DNA of 64,000 nt, taken from NCBI RefSeq assembly GCF_024734895.1, contig NZ_CP091430.1:1714001-1778000 (forward strand), given 5' to 3'. The translations under genes and the position numbers were made by a program. Below the pieces are notes generated by a model. The model had not been told where the DNA came from, did not search any database, and worked only from the letters and a program-made list of their open reading frames with translations. Shown in pieces: positions 54,334-62,410 of the stretch. The stretch is from Paenibacillus spongiae (GTDB lineage Bacteria > Bacillota > Bacilli > Paenibacillales > Paenibacillaceae). The first letter of the stretch is position 1; every line of letters starts with the position of its first letter.

Positions 54334-56079
54334 ATGGCAAAAAGTAAAGTGATTGTCGTCGGCGGCGGTCTTGCCGGCTTGATGGCTACGATAAAAGCAG
54401 CGGAAGCGGGCATGCACGTCGACCTGTTCTCGCTCGTACCGGTTAAACGTTCGCACTCCGTTTGCGCGCAAGGCGGCATTAACGGCGCCGTCAACACGAA
54501 GGGGGAAGGAGACTCCCCATGGGAGCACTTCGACGATACGGTTTATGGCGGCGACTTCCTGGCTAACCAACCGCCGGTCAAGGCGATGTGCGAAGCGGCG
54601 CCGGGCATTATTCACTTGATGGACCGGATGGGCGTCATGTTCAACCGTACGCCGGAAGGTCTGCTCGATTTCCGCCGTTTCGGCGGTACGCAGTACCACC
54701 GTACGGCATTCGCCGGCGCAACAACAGGCCAGCAGCTGCTGTATGCGCTCGACGAGCAGGTTCGCCGCTGGGAGACCGCGGGACTTGTAACGAAATTCGA
54801 GCATCATGAGTTTCTTGGCGCGGTTCTGGACGATGACGGCGTATGCCGCGGCATATCGGCGCAAGATTTGCGTTCCATGGAAGTCGTTACGATATCCGGC
54901 GATGCGGTTATTCTTGCATCGGGCGGCCCCGGCATTATTTTCGGCAAAACGACGAACTCGGTCATTAACACGGGTACGGCCGCAAGCGCCGTCTATCAGC
55001 AGGGCGTTCATTACGCCAACGGCGAATTCATTCAAATTCACCCGACGGCGATCCCGGGCGACGACAAGCTGCGCCTCATGTCCGAATCGGCGCGCGGCGA
55101 AGGCGGCCGGATCTGGACATATAAAGACGGCAAGCCGTGGTACTTCCTGGAAGAGAAATACCCGGCATACGGCAACCTGGTTCCGCGCGATATCGCGACG
55201 CGGGAAATTTTCCATGTCTGCGTCGACGAGAAGCTCGGCATTAACGGGGAAAACATGGTTTACCTCGACCTGTCGCATAAAGATCCGAAGGAGCTTGACG
55301 TCAAGCTCGGCGGCATCATTGAAATTTACGAGAAGTTCATGGGCGACGACCCGCGTAAAATTCCGATGAAAATCTTCCCGGCGGTCCATTACTCTATGGG
55401 CGGCATGTGGGTCGACTTTAATCAGATGACGAACATCCCCGGATTGTTCGCTTGCGGCGAGTGCGAATACCAGTATCACGGCGCCAACCGGCTGGGAGCC
55501 AACTCGCTTCTGTCGGCAATTTACGGCGGCATGATTACCGGTCCGAAGGCCGTTGAATATATTAAAGGGCTGAAGAAATCGGCTGATGATATTTCGTCTT
55601 CCGTATACGACCGCGAGAAGAAGCGCCAAACGGACAAATACGAAAGCATCTTGAAGATGAACGGAACCGAGAATGCTTATGTGCTTCATAAGGAGCTCGG
55701 GGAATGGATGACGAACAACATGACCGTCGTCCGCTTCAACAAGAAGCTGGAAGAAACGATCGGCAAAATCAAAGAGCTTAAGCAGCGCTACAACAACATT
55801 AACATTAACGATACAGCACGCTGGAACAATGCGGGCGTCGCGTTTACGCGCCAGCTGTGGAATATGATCGAGCTGTCCGAGGCGATGACGCTGGGCGCCT
55901 TGATGCGGAACGAAAGCCGCGGCGCACACTACAAGCCGGATTTCCCGGATCGTAACGACGAGGATTTCCTCAAAACAACGAAGGCGACATGGACTCCGGA
56001 TGGTCCGACAATCTCCTATGAGGATGTCGACGTTTCGTTGATCAAGCCGCGTAAACGGGATTACTCGAAGGACAAGTAG
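54334..56079 (+). CDS. sdhA: succinate dehydrogenase flavoprotein subunit
   Basis: A 581-residue flavoprotein. FAD motif VVGGGLAGLMATIKAAE at the N terminus; the FAD-linking His is expected at H41 in RSHSVCAQGGING; the substrate-binding motif HPTAIPGDDKLRLMSE lies near residue 232, and the catalytic Arg lies in ARGEGGRIW. It oxidises succinate to fumarate and feeds electrons to SdhB. 25 bp after sdhC, 14 bp before sdhB. Confidence 0.97.
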   Translation: MAKSKVIVVGGGLAGLMATIKAAEAGMHVDLFSLVPVKRSHSVCAQGGINGAVNTKGEGDSPWEHFDDTVYGGDFLANQPPVKAMCEAAPGIIHLMDRMGVMFNRTPEGLLDFRRFGGTQYHRTAFAGATTGQQLLYALDEQVRRWETAGLVTKFEHHEFLGAVLDDDGVCRGISAQDLRSMEVVTISGDAVILASGGPGIIFGKTTNSVINTGTAASAVYQQGVHYANGEFIQIHPTAIPGDDKLRLMSESARGEGGRIWTYKDGKPWYFLEEKYPAYGNLVPRDIATREIFHVCVDEKLGINGENMVYLDLSHKDPKELDVKLGGIIEIYEKFMGDDPRKIPMKIFPAVHYSMGGMWVDFNQMTNIPGLFACGECEYQYHGANRLGANSLLSAIYGGMITGPKAVEYIKGLKKSADDISSSVYDREKKRQTDKYESILKMNGTENAYVLHKELGEWMTNNMTVVRFNKKLEETIGKIKELKQRYNNININDTARWNNAGVAFTRQLWNMIELSEAMTLGALMRNESRGAHYKPDFPDRNDEDFLKTTKATWTPDGPTISYEDVDVSLIKPRKRDYSKDK

Positions 56080-56093
56080 AAAGGAGAATAACG

Positions 56094-56858
56094 ATGGCGG
56101 AAACGACAGTTGCATCAAAAACGGTCAAACTCATCATTACGCGTCAGGACGGCCCCGATAAGCCGTCTTATACGGAAGAGTTTGAAATTCCATATCGTCC
56201 GAATATGAATGTGATCAGTGCGCTGATGGAAATTCAGCGCAATCCGAAGACGCGGAGCGGACAGGCGACGGCACCGGTATGTTGGGAATCCAACTGCCTG
56301 GAAGAAGTATGCGGCGCCTGCTCGATGGTCATTAACGGCAAGCCTCGTCAAGCATGCAGCGCGCTGATCGATCAATTGGAGCAGCCGGTCAAGCTGGAGC
56401 CGATGAGCACGTTCCCGGTTGTACGCGACCTTGTCATTAACCGTGAGCGGATGTTCAACGCCTTGAAGCGCGTGAAGGCCTGGATTCCGATCGACGGCAC
56501 TTACGACCTGGGTCCCGGACCCCGCATGGCGGAGACGAAGCGTCAATGGGCTTACGAGCTGTCCAAGTGCATGACATGCGGCGTCTGCCTGGAGTCTTGC
56601 CCGAACGTCAACGACCGCAACAGCTTTATCGGCCCTGCGGCGATTTCGCAGGTTCGTCTGTTCAACGCACATCCAACAGGCGAGATGAACAAGGAAGAGC
56701 GTCTTGAGACGCTGATGGATGACGGCGGCATCGAAGGCTGCGGCAACTCGCAAAACTGCGTGCGCTCCTGCCCGAAAGGCATTCCGCTGACCACTTCAAT
56801 CGCAGCGATCAACAAAGATACGACCAAGCATCTGTTCAAATCTTGGCTTGGCATGTAA
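56094..56858 (+). CDS. sdhB: succinate dehydrogenase iron-sulfur subunit
   Basis: A 254-residue protein with three clusters: plant-type ferredoxin cysteines in CWESNCLEEVCGACSMV and RQAC near residues 63-90; then KCMTCGVCLESCPN near 160 and CGNSQNCVRSCPKGI near 218. It relays electrons from SdhA to SdhC. The run is unbroken and ends the operon with a strong terminator. Confidence 0.97.
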   Translation: MAETTVASKTVKLIITRQDGPDKPSYTEEFEIPYRPNMNVISALMEIQRNPKTRSGQATAPVCWESNCLEEVCGACSMVINGKPRQACSALIDQLEQPVKLEPMSTFPVVRDLVINRERMFNALKRVKAWIPIDGTYDLGPGPRMAETKRQWAYELSKCMTCGVCLESCPNVNDRNSFIGPAAISQVRLFNAHPTGEMNKEERLETLMDDGGIEGCGNSQNCVRSCPKGIPLTTSIAAINKDTTKHLFKSWLGM

Positions 56859-56865
56859 TACGCAT

Positions 56866-56914
56866 AGAAGCCTCCATTACCGCTGTTAACAGGCGGTAAT
56901 GGAGGCTTCTTTTC
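56866..56914 (+). terminator. rho-independent terminator after sdhB
   Basis: An 18-bp perfect stem (AGAAGCCTCCATTACCGC / GCGGTAATGGAGGCTTCT) with a 9-nt loop, followed by TTTC. Confidence 0.93.
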
Positions 56915-57005
56915 TTGATTTGGCAGCGGCCCGCTAACGCGCGGCGGATACGAAAACAACCCCGTGTATGGACCTCAGGTCCTGCACGGGGTTGAGCTGC
57001 TTAGC

Positions 57006-57314
57006 TTAGCACCATTGTTCGCCCCATGATTGAATGGATTCAATGACGGGTTTGAGTGCTTGGCCCTTCTCGGTAAGCTCATATTCAATCCGGACAGGCA
57101 TCTCCGGGTACACATTGCGTTTAAGAATTTGGCAATGCTCCAGCTCCTTCATGCGGTCTGTCAGCATCTTATCGCTCATATCGGGAATTTGCTCTTTAAT
57201 TTCCTTGAACCGCTTAGGGCCCCCTAGCAGCACATAAATAATTAAACTGGACCACTTCTTGCCGAGAAGTTCGGCAGCCATTTCGTACTTTGGACACATA
57301 TGGGAATAATCCAT
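57006..57314 (-). CDS. HxlR-family thiol-based repressor (YodB/CatR-like)
   Basis: A 102-residue winged-helix regulator. The HxlR core runs from CPKYEMAAELLGKKWSSLII to the end. The N-terminal redox-sensor cysteine is C7 and the last residue is C102, a pair like the one that forms an intersubunit disulfide in B. subtilis YodB under quinone or diamide stress. The ATG at 57314 has GAGGGG upstream. Divergent from a DoxX gene with a TACT-N7-AGTA box, the expected YodB/CatR target. Confidence 0.85.
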   Translation of the reverse strand: MDYSHMCPKYEMAAELLGKKWSSLIIYVLLGGPKRFKEIKEQIPDMSDKMLTDRMKELEHCQILKRNVYPEMPVRIEYELTEKGQALKPVIESIQSWGEQWC

Positions 57315-57412
57315 TGGTATCACCCCTCTATCGGTAACTCTATTGTAACACAACGCGAATCTGATATGGAAGTAATAACGTAAAAAAACTTCATAACAAT
57401 AGTAAATATATG

Positions 57413-57444
57413 TACTTTACAAAAGTAAGTTTATTTCGTATAAT
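57413..57444 (+). promoter_or_regulatory. YodB/CatR-type operator overlapping a sigma-A promoter
   Basis: TACT-TTACAAA-AGTA (57413-57427) matches the YodB box TACT-N7-AGTA. The promoter is TTTACA (57416-57421), 17 bp, TATAAT (57439-57444), so the -35 lies inside the operator. It controls the DoxX gene and, being in a divergent gap, perhaps the repressor gene. Confidence 0.78.
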
Positions 57445-57491
57445 TACTTTCGTTGAGCGATCGACAAACCAAAATAAAGGGGAGAAATAAC

Positions 57492-57896
57492 ATGGTAAGT
57501 GTAAGTGCAGGTTTGCTTGTGATCCGGGTCGTGCTCGGACTATTATTCGCCGCTCATGGCGCTCAGAAGCTGTTCGGGTGGTTTGACGGCCCGGGGCTGA
57601 AGGGTACGGCCGGATGGCTGCAATCGATGGGCATGCGCCCGGCAATGCTGATGGCTCTGGCAGCTGCAGTAGGCGAATTCGCAGGCGGACTTCTTTTCGC
57701 GCTCGGGTTGTTCACATGGTTTGCCGCAATCTTGATCGTCATTCCGATGATCGTTGCCATCGTGAAGGTGCATGGCGCGAACGGGCTGTGGGCGACGAAG
57801 AACGGCTTTGAATATAATCTCATCATTATTGCGATTGCGGTAAGCGTCGCGATTGCCGGTGCAGGCGACTATTCCATCGATGCTCTGCTTTCCTGA
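57492..57896 (+). CDS. DoxX-family membrane protein (CatD-like)
   Basis: A 134-residue protein with four membrane helices and the DoxX N-terminal motif VLGLLFAAHGAQKLFGWF. The start at 57492 is set by AAGGGGAG. In B. subtilis the analogous CatD with CatE detoxifies catechols and quinones under YodB/CatR control. No dioxygenase gene follows here. Likely quinone/thiol-stress protection, by analogy. Confidence 0.85.
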   Translation: MVSVSAGLLVIRVVLGLLFAAHGAQKLFGWFDGPGLKGTAGWLQSMGMRPAMLMALAAAVGEFAGGLLFALGLFTWFAAILIVIPMIVAIVKVHGANGLWATKNGFEYNLIIIAIAVSVAIAGAGDYSIDALLS

Positions 57897-57914
57897 AGAC
57901 TGTCCGCAATTGAT

Positions 57915-57946
57915 ACCGTCAAGGTTAATGACCTTGGCGGTTTTTA
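57915..57946 (+). terminator. rho-independent terminator
   Basis: ACCGTCAAGGT-TAATG-ACCTTGGCGGT followed by TTTTT. It ends the DoxX gene. Confidence 0.9.
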
Positions 57947-58055
57947 GCTTTTCTCGCAAATGTGTTAGTATATTGTCGGACGATAACGTTATAATGGTGG
58001 ATACACAACAGGTTTTATTTCGTATAACCAAATTCCAACAGACAAGAGGTGCATC

Positions 58056-58889
58056 ATGGCAGACGATTGGGGCTTCTACGAACGGCGGACGGAATCGGAG
58101 CAGATGCGCGTCCTCGTTAATATCGGCTATAAAGGGGAGGCTCCTTTGCCGGAGCACGGCGATTTATTGTCCGTTACCGTGAATCTATATATGATTCTGC
58201 GAAACAACCGGACCAAGCAAGCGCTGGTGTCACAGCTTGAACGGTTCGAAGCCAAGCTGGAGGGCTGGCTTTCCGAAACGTTCTCCGCTCTCTATATCGG
58301 CAGAATCAATACGGTGAACCGGCTTGAATTTTACTTCTACTGCAAGACGGACCTTTTCGATTCTCATCGGTTTCGGAAGTGGATGGAAGGCAGCTGGTCG
58401 TTTCGAGTGACGGAATATGTCAAAGCGGACCCCGAATGGTCCTTCTACCGGTACATGCTGCCGGATCAGCTGGAAGAGCTGTACGTTCACAACGCGCATA
58501 TGATCTATGCCCTCATTCACAAGGGAGATGATATTAAACAACCGCGCAACGTGTATCATTGGCTTCTGTTCCGGAAAGCCGAGGACAGACAGGAGATGGA
58601 GCAATCGCTGCAAAATCTGGGGTATCTGATCGAACGGGAGAAGGAGGGGGAACCGGATACAGGCTACCCGTATCCGCTTGTGATCAGCCGGTATGACAAC
58701 GTGCTGCTCGATACGGTTAACGCGCGGGTCCGCGAGCTGTACCGGCTTATCTCGCATTATGATGCGCGTTACGACGGGTGGGGTTCATCGATGAAGCTAA
58801 GCTCTACGAACCGGGTGAAGCTCGGTTATCGCAAGCTTAAAGATGCGATTGGGCTATCGCTGAAACGAATTCGTTCATGCCGGCGATAA
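58056..58889 (+). CDS. DUF695 plus RraB-like domain protein
   Basis: A 277-residue soluble protein. The first half (about 1-135) fits DUF695: WGFYERRTESEQMRVLVNIG and YFYCKTDLFDSHRF. The second half (about 145-260) fits the regulator of ribonuclease E (RraB) fold, e.g. EELYVHNAHMIYALIHKGDD and YDARYDGWGS. In Gammaproteobacteria RraB inhibits RNase E; Firmicutes mostly lack RNase E, so another partner is likely. RBS AGAGGTG-like before the ATG. Confidence 0.75.
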   Translation: MADDWGFYERRTESEQMRVLVNIGYKGEAPLPEHGDLLSVTVNLYMILRNNRTKQALVSQLERFEAKLEGWLSETFSALYIGRINTVNRLEFYFYCKTDLFDSHRFRKWMEGSWSFRVTEYVKADPEWSFYRYMLPDQLEELYVHNAHMIYALIHKGDDIKQPRNVYHWLLFRKAEDRQEMEQSLQNLGYLIEREKEGEPDTGYPYPLVISRYDNVLLDTVNARVRELYRLISHYDARYDGWGSSMKLSSTNRVKLGYRKLKDAIGLSLKRIRSCRR

Positions 58890-58907
58890 CCGGAGCATAC
58901 CATTCTT

Positions 58908-59819
58908 CTACAACCGTATGAGGATTAATCCTGCAAACATCAGCACGAACGCGATCCACTGAAGCAGCGACAGCCTCTCCCGATAGAGCACAATGGAGCC
59001 AACGGCTACGACGAGACTGTTCGATGCGAATATGGGGCCGGCAATGTTAGCCTGGCCGGTTTGCAGCGCGATTGTGTACAGCTGAAGTCCACCGTATGAG
59101 AACAACCCTGAGATCAGCCCGAGGCGCATGCCGATTGCGGAGGAACTTGAGTAGTCGGGTGTAGTCATATTCCGGGTCACGGATGATTGCGAGCGCATGG
59201 CAGATCTCATTGCATTTCGTTCTTTATATGCAGCAGCCCCGAACCAGATGATGGACAGCGCATAGGCGATCAGCAGGATGGGAGCGCCGGATAACCCCAT
59301 TTCCTCCGTAACCTTCAGGCCGCCGTTCCGCACGGCGAACAGCAGGACGCTTAGGCCCACATACAAATACCAATTCCGGCTTGTGATAGTCAACTGCTCG
59401 TTGCCCCGTATGGATATGAGCACGACCGCTGCAAGCAGCAGCAGAACGCCCGACATTTCCATGCTTGTGAATGGTTCATTATAGACGAACGTGCCGAGCC
59501 CGATGACAAGCACGATATTCATGTTCGTCAGCGGAGACGTCAGGCTGGCCGGACCGCTTTCAAGCGCCTTCATGAACAAAGCGTTGCCGAGTGCCGATCC
59601 CGCCCCGATCAGCAAGCCGGCGGCCCATACTCGCCAGTCGGTCAAGTCGGGCAATAGCGTACGTTCGACGGCTGCATGGACGCCAAATCCGATCGTACCC
59701 GAAATGTACAACCCCAGCAGCAAATAGGACGAGGAGCCGCCCCTCATCTGGGATACCTTCATCCACCAGCCGGCCAGCCCGAACAGCAGGGCACTGCCAA
59801 CGGCCGCTGCAAACCACAT
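58908..59819 (-). CDS. EamA-family (DMT) transporter
   Basis: A 303-residue protein with about ten membrane helices in two EamA repeats, e.g. GSALGNALFMKALESGPASL near residue 60 and YTIALQTGQANIAGPIFASNS near 250. The start at 59819 is preferred because AAGGGG lies about 10 nt upstream; the longer frame adds 39 basic residues. Members export amino acids or other metabolites; the substrate is unknown. It is convergent with the DUF695 gene. Confidence 0.85.
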   Translation of the reverse strand: MWFAAAVGSALLFGLAGWWMKVSQMRGGSSSYLLLGLYISGTIGFGVHAAVERTLLPDLTDWRVWAAGLLIGAGSALGNALFMKALESGPASLTSPLTNMNIVLVIGLGTFVYNEPFTSMEMSGVLLLLAAVVLISIRGNEQLTITSRNWYLYVGLSVLLFAVRNGGLKVTEEMGLSGAPILLIAYALSIIWFGAAAYKERNAMRSAMRSQSSVTRNMTTPDYSSSSAIGMRLGLISGLFSYGGLQLYTIALQTGQANIAGPIFASNSLVVAVGSIVLYRERLSLLQWIAFVLMFAGLILIRL

Positions 59820-59941
59820 CTGATATGCCAACCCCTTTTGTGTATAACGACAATAGCATGGAATGAACAAATGAATTATTTTGAGGTGGTTTACCCACCG
59901 GTTACCCATACGGCGACTAACCCATGATTTTTTCAAAACGA

Positions 59942-60127
59942 TCAGGAACCAGTGTACACCGCTCCGTCGGTCTGGTCGACATGCTTCCCTCGCTGTTTGT
60001 CCGCGGCAATTAAGATCCCGGCGTCATATGCTTCTTTTGCTGCAGCATATGACTCTGTCTCCTTTTGTTTCCTCTTCCGTCTGCCATCGACAATGACCTC
60101 GACGCTGTCATATGTATCGCTCCTTGT
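59942..60127 (-). pseudogene. decayed coding fragment in phage-like scar
   Basis: A minus-strand frame without a start reads ...EVIVDGRRKRKQKETESYAA... and ends at TGA 59942-59944. Upstream an ATG with AAGGAG (60112-60120 region) opens a different frame, which suggests a frameshift near the 5' end. The composition is protein-like but I do not recognise the family. It belongs to the broken cluster described below. Confidence 0.35.
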
Positions 60128-60139
60128 TTACCTCTTGGT

Positions 60140-60427
60140 AATTAAAATAGCGTATTTATCCCAAAAGGTAAAGATAGCGCCGACGAGCTCGACAACGCGC
60201 TAGACATAATGGGCATGGCGATTCCCTGGGCGCCGGGAACAAAGGAGTGTTATTCAAAAGTGAAGGCGGTCGAGTTTAAGCAGCTGCAGGAAGAGCTGGA
60301 AGAAGAGAAACGCTTTAGTGCTGAGCTGCGGGAGGACGTGCAAAGCTGGAAAGGGAGAGCGGAAGAGCTCGATGCGCTTGACGCCGGAAGAATTCGCCCG
60401 GCAAAGGTAATGTGCTCAAATATGTGA
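60140..60427 (+). pseudogene. decayed phage-like fragment
   Basis: A frame reading VFIPKGKDSADELDNALDIM and onward to MAIPWAPGTKECYSKVKAVE, then a Glu-rich coiled-coil stretch. An ATG with a poor RBS lies at 60209. It runs into a second, shifted frame near 60378. No intact gene is supported; it looks like a phage remnant. Confidence 0.35.
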
Positions 60428-60515
60428 CGCGGGCGGGCTTAAAGGATGGCAGCGAGGATTTGCGCAGGCGGCTAAATACCTGGAGTTTGCAAAGACGGGA
60501 GGCGAACGGAGATGA
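60378..60515 (+). pseudogene. frameshifted DUF3310-like phage gene remnant
   Basis: Read in pieces the sequence gives LTPEEFA, then after a shift KGNVLKYVTRAGLKDGSEDL, then after a second shift at about 60468 AAKYLEFAKTGGERR and a stop at 60513. The KYVTRAGLK...DLRRAAKYLEF pattern is that of DUF3310 (SaV-like) phage proteins. At least two frameshifts make it a pseudogene. Confidence 0.55.
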
Positions 60516-60792
60516 GCAATCAAAGCTTGCCAGATCAGGCATATGGGCTTGATAGAACAGCAATACAGTACAAAGCTCTCTGGAAGAGAAAAAATTTGAT
60601 GCACGTTTACTATGGCCTGTTGACCATGATGGTCGAGAAACCAAAGACACTCCAGTCGTCATCAAGCGCGCCCGGCAAGATGCTAAATGGGGCGAGCAGA
60701 ACCATGATTCGGTTTACTGGCTCGAGATCCTAGGCGAAGAGTTCGGTGAGCTGTGCTAGGCAATTGACGAGACGGTGTTCAGAAACGGGTAG
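60512..60792 (+). pseudogene. broken MazG-like phage protein remnant
   Basis: An ATG at 60512 overlaps the previous stop (ATGA). The frame shifts by two in a poly-A stretch near 60590; then RARQDAKWGEQNHDSVYWLEI followed by LGEEFGELC, a TAG, and AIDETVFRNG. The QDAKWGEQNH...GEE pattern is common in phage MazG-like nucleotide pyrophosphohydrolases. One frameshift and one nonsense codon show decay. Confidence 0.5.
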
Positions 60793-60993
60793 GAGGAGCG
60801 AAAGAAGGGCGGTTATGCCAACTTGTGCACTGAAGCCATATAGGTGGCAGCCGTAGCCGTCGCGTTTGTAGAAATGCTGGACCGGCGATATGAATAGAAA
60901 AGACCCGCTGTGAATGCGAGCCTTATCTGGGAGGGAGGAATTGTACAGTCCATGCTTATGCAGGTTACATCTTGAACGCTAGTCAGGTAGCCT
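60793..60993. other. 201-bp gap, no gene seen
   Basis: It holds no frame with a plausible start. A weak GC-rich hairpin near 60900-60930 may end the minus-strand micro-protein gene. Confidence 0.4.
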
Positions 60994-61101
60994 CTAGAAG
61001 TGGCCGAAACCCATGCAGGCACAAGCAACGATCACCAACAAAATAAAAAGAACCAGGATCGTTCCTATACTTGTGAAAGCTCCACCAACAAATCCAGACA
61101 T
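60994..61101 (-). CDS. YjcZ-like sporulation micro-protein
   Basis: A 35-residue protein: MSGFVGGAFTSIGTILVLFI, then LLVIVACACMGFGHF. It has the form of YjcZ-family sporulation peptides: short Gly-rich head, single hydrophobic helix, Cys/aromatic tail. AGGAGG lies about 11 nt before the ATG at 61101. It lies in the decayed region and is intact. Too short for standard gene calling. Confidence 0.7.
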   Translation of the reverse strand: MSGFVGGAFTSIGTILVLFILLVIVACACMGFGHF

Positions 61102-61331
61102 CTTTCAATGCACCTCCTAACCTGTAGAACACCCTTTAAGTTATGCACGATGATTATTGTGTGATTGGGTATTTGTTGCCGAGACATCTATTATATGACA
61201 TTAGCCTTTGAATCGAAAATACATGGGAGGGCTTGTATGGCGACAACGAATGGATAAGTTTACGGGCATGTGAAGGGCAGCAGCGACAAATGCAGCACTT
61301 ATGTTTTTTCCCTTTTATTTGTTTCAAGTTG

Positions 61332-61530
61332 TCACAGTAGAGACATTTCATGGTGCGATTCGATGTTGGCGTCATTGTCCGAGAGTAGCTCATTGGTTAG
61401 CGGTAGATAGCCTGCGCGAGCCGTGACGTTTTGGACGTTTACATACTGCGAGATATCATTGAACGTTCGCATAAGCGTGTTAATTTGCGTCTGGGGCAGC
61501 CTGACGCTATTATTTGCGATAATCGGTGGT
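61332..61530 (-). pseudogene. fragment resembling the C-terminal part of a phage capsid protein
   Basis: A minus-strand frame without a start reads PIIANNSVRLPQTQINTLMR and FNDISQYVNVQNVTARAGYL, then ends at TGA 61332. The DISQYVNVQNVTARAGY part has a flavour of HK97-like capsid proteins, but this is from memory of patterns and is weak. It starts right after an in-frame TAA. It is part of the decayed cluster. Confidence 0.35.
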
Positions 61531-61593
61531 TATATATGATTAAGCAACGGGCAGATTTTCTAGGGAACATGAACAAGTCAAATACCATACGAT

Positions 61594-61613
61594 AAATAGT
61601 CTTTTGACTATTT
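61594..61613. repeat. perfect inverted repeat before the orphan gene
   Basis: AAATAGTC-TTTT-GACTATTT (8-4-8) ends 22 bp before the start codon at 61636. It is either an operator or a hairpin in the leader. The second arm overlaps a possible TTGACT -35 box. Confidence 0.7.
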
Positions 61614-61635
61614 CAATATATTGTGGAGGTAAATA

Positions 61636-62043
61636 ATGATTTCTTATCGAAACGATCGCCAGATGATACCTCATCCCATTCTTCTGGAGGCTAAACAAAT
61701 TGCCCCAAATCAAATTTTAATTACTTATGATCAGCGGACTGATTTATCATCAGCAATGAATGTCTCTAATTACTGGATTAGGAGTAACATGGAGCGTCCC
61801 ACCGGTATTGCAACCGTAGGAATGGGTGACGCACTTATGTCATCAAACGCAATACGTCCTGATATGGGACGGATTACACCTGCCGACAATTCGAATATGA
61901 GATTTAACATATCATTTAGGGTTAATGCTATGTCGGGCGTCATGTATACGGTACTACCTTGTTTTGTTAATTTAGAGGGAAGAACAGGTTATATGGGGGA
62001 GAACTGGGGTCCTTCCAGCAGAAATATGTTTATCGGCATGTAA
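61636..62043 (+). CDS. conserved orphan protein, AT-rich
   Basis: A 135-residue soluble protein, mainly beta: LLEAKQIAPNQILITYDQRT, then MNVSNYWIRSN and VMYTVLPCFVNLEGRTGY near the end. GGAGG lies 7 nt before the ATG. The gene is clearly lower in GC than its neighbours, which suggests later arrival. I believe similar Bacillales proteins exist, but I know no function. A perfect inverted repeat precedes it. Confidence 0.75.
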   Translation: MISYRNDRQMIPHPILLEAKQIAPNQILITYDQRTDLSSAMNVSNYWIRSNMERPTGIATVGMGDALMSSNAIRPDMGRITPADNSNMRFNISFRVNAMSGVMYTVLPCFVNLEGRTGYMGENWGPSSRNMFIGM

Positions 62044-62410
62044 GTCAAATTTCGAACTATCAATGTTGAAAACAATCTATTGCTTCGTTAATGGGAAACG
62101 ATTATGGGAAACGATAGTTTAATCATCAGAGGACGACATAAATAAATGCTCCCGCCCTTTAGAATCATGGTGGCGCTGGAGCTTGAGGATATCCCTAAAA
62201 ACCACAAAAACCGCGCCGCTATTGGATTCTGTCCACTTAGTTCCATTTGTGTCTAACCTGAAATAATTTGTTACACAAATGAAATCGTTCTGTTATCGGA
62301 CGATCATATTAATGGGCTATTATAATAAACAAGACCCCCTTTTTACTATATATGTTGTTGGACCTGCCGATTGCGCAGGTCCTCTTTTTTTGTTCTGGCG
62401 CCCGCACGTC
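62044..62410. other. gap of ~370 bp with one terminator
   Basis: No gene is seen. It includes TATAAT-like ATTATAAT near 62319 and a terminator at 62360-62391. A short transcript from that region cannot be excluded. Confidence 0.45.
62360..62391 (+). terminator. rho-independent terminator
   Basis: GGACCTGC-CGATTGC-GCAGGTCC followed by TCTTTTTTT. It lies 317 nt after the orphan gene stop and just before the convergent PHP gene end. Confidence 0.8.

Noticed and set aside
54262..56118. 618-codon open frame on the minus strand across sdhA
   Set aside because: It is the mirror of a highly conserved sdhA; the protein is Arg/Val/His-rich without domain signals, and no ribosome binding site fits. 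High-GC codon bias makes such antisense frames common.
61154..61393. 79-codon Cys-rich minus-strand frame
   Set aside because: No RBS; it overlaps the capsid-like fragment in another frame and has no recognisable zinc-finger spacing. Kept only as part of the decayed region.
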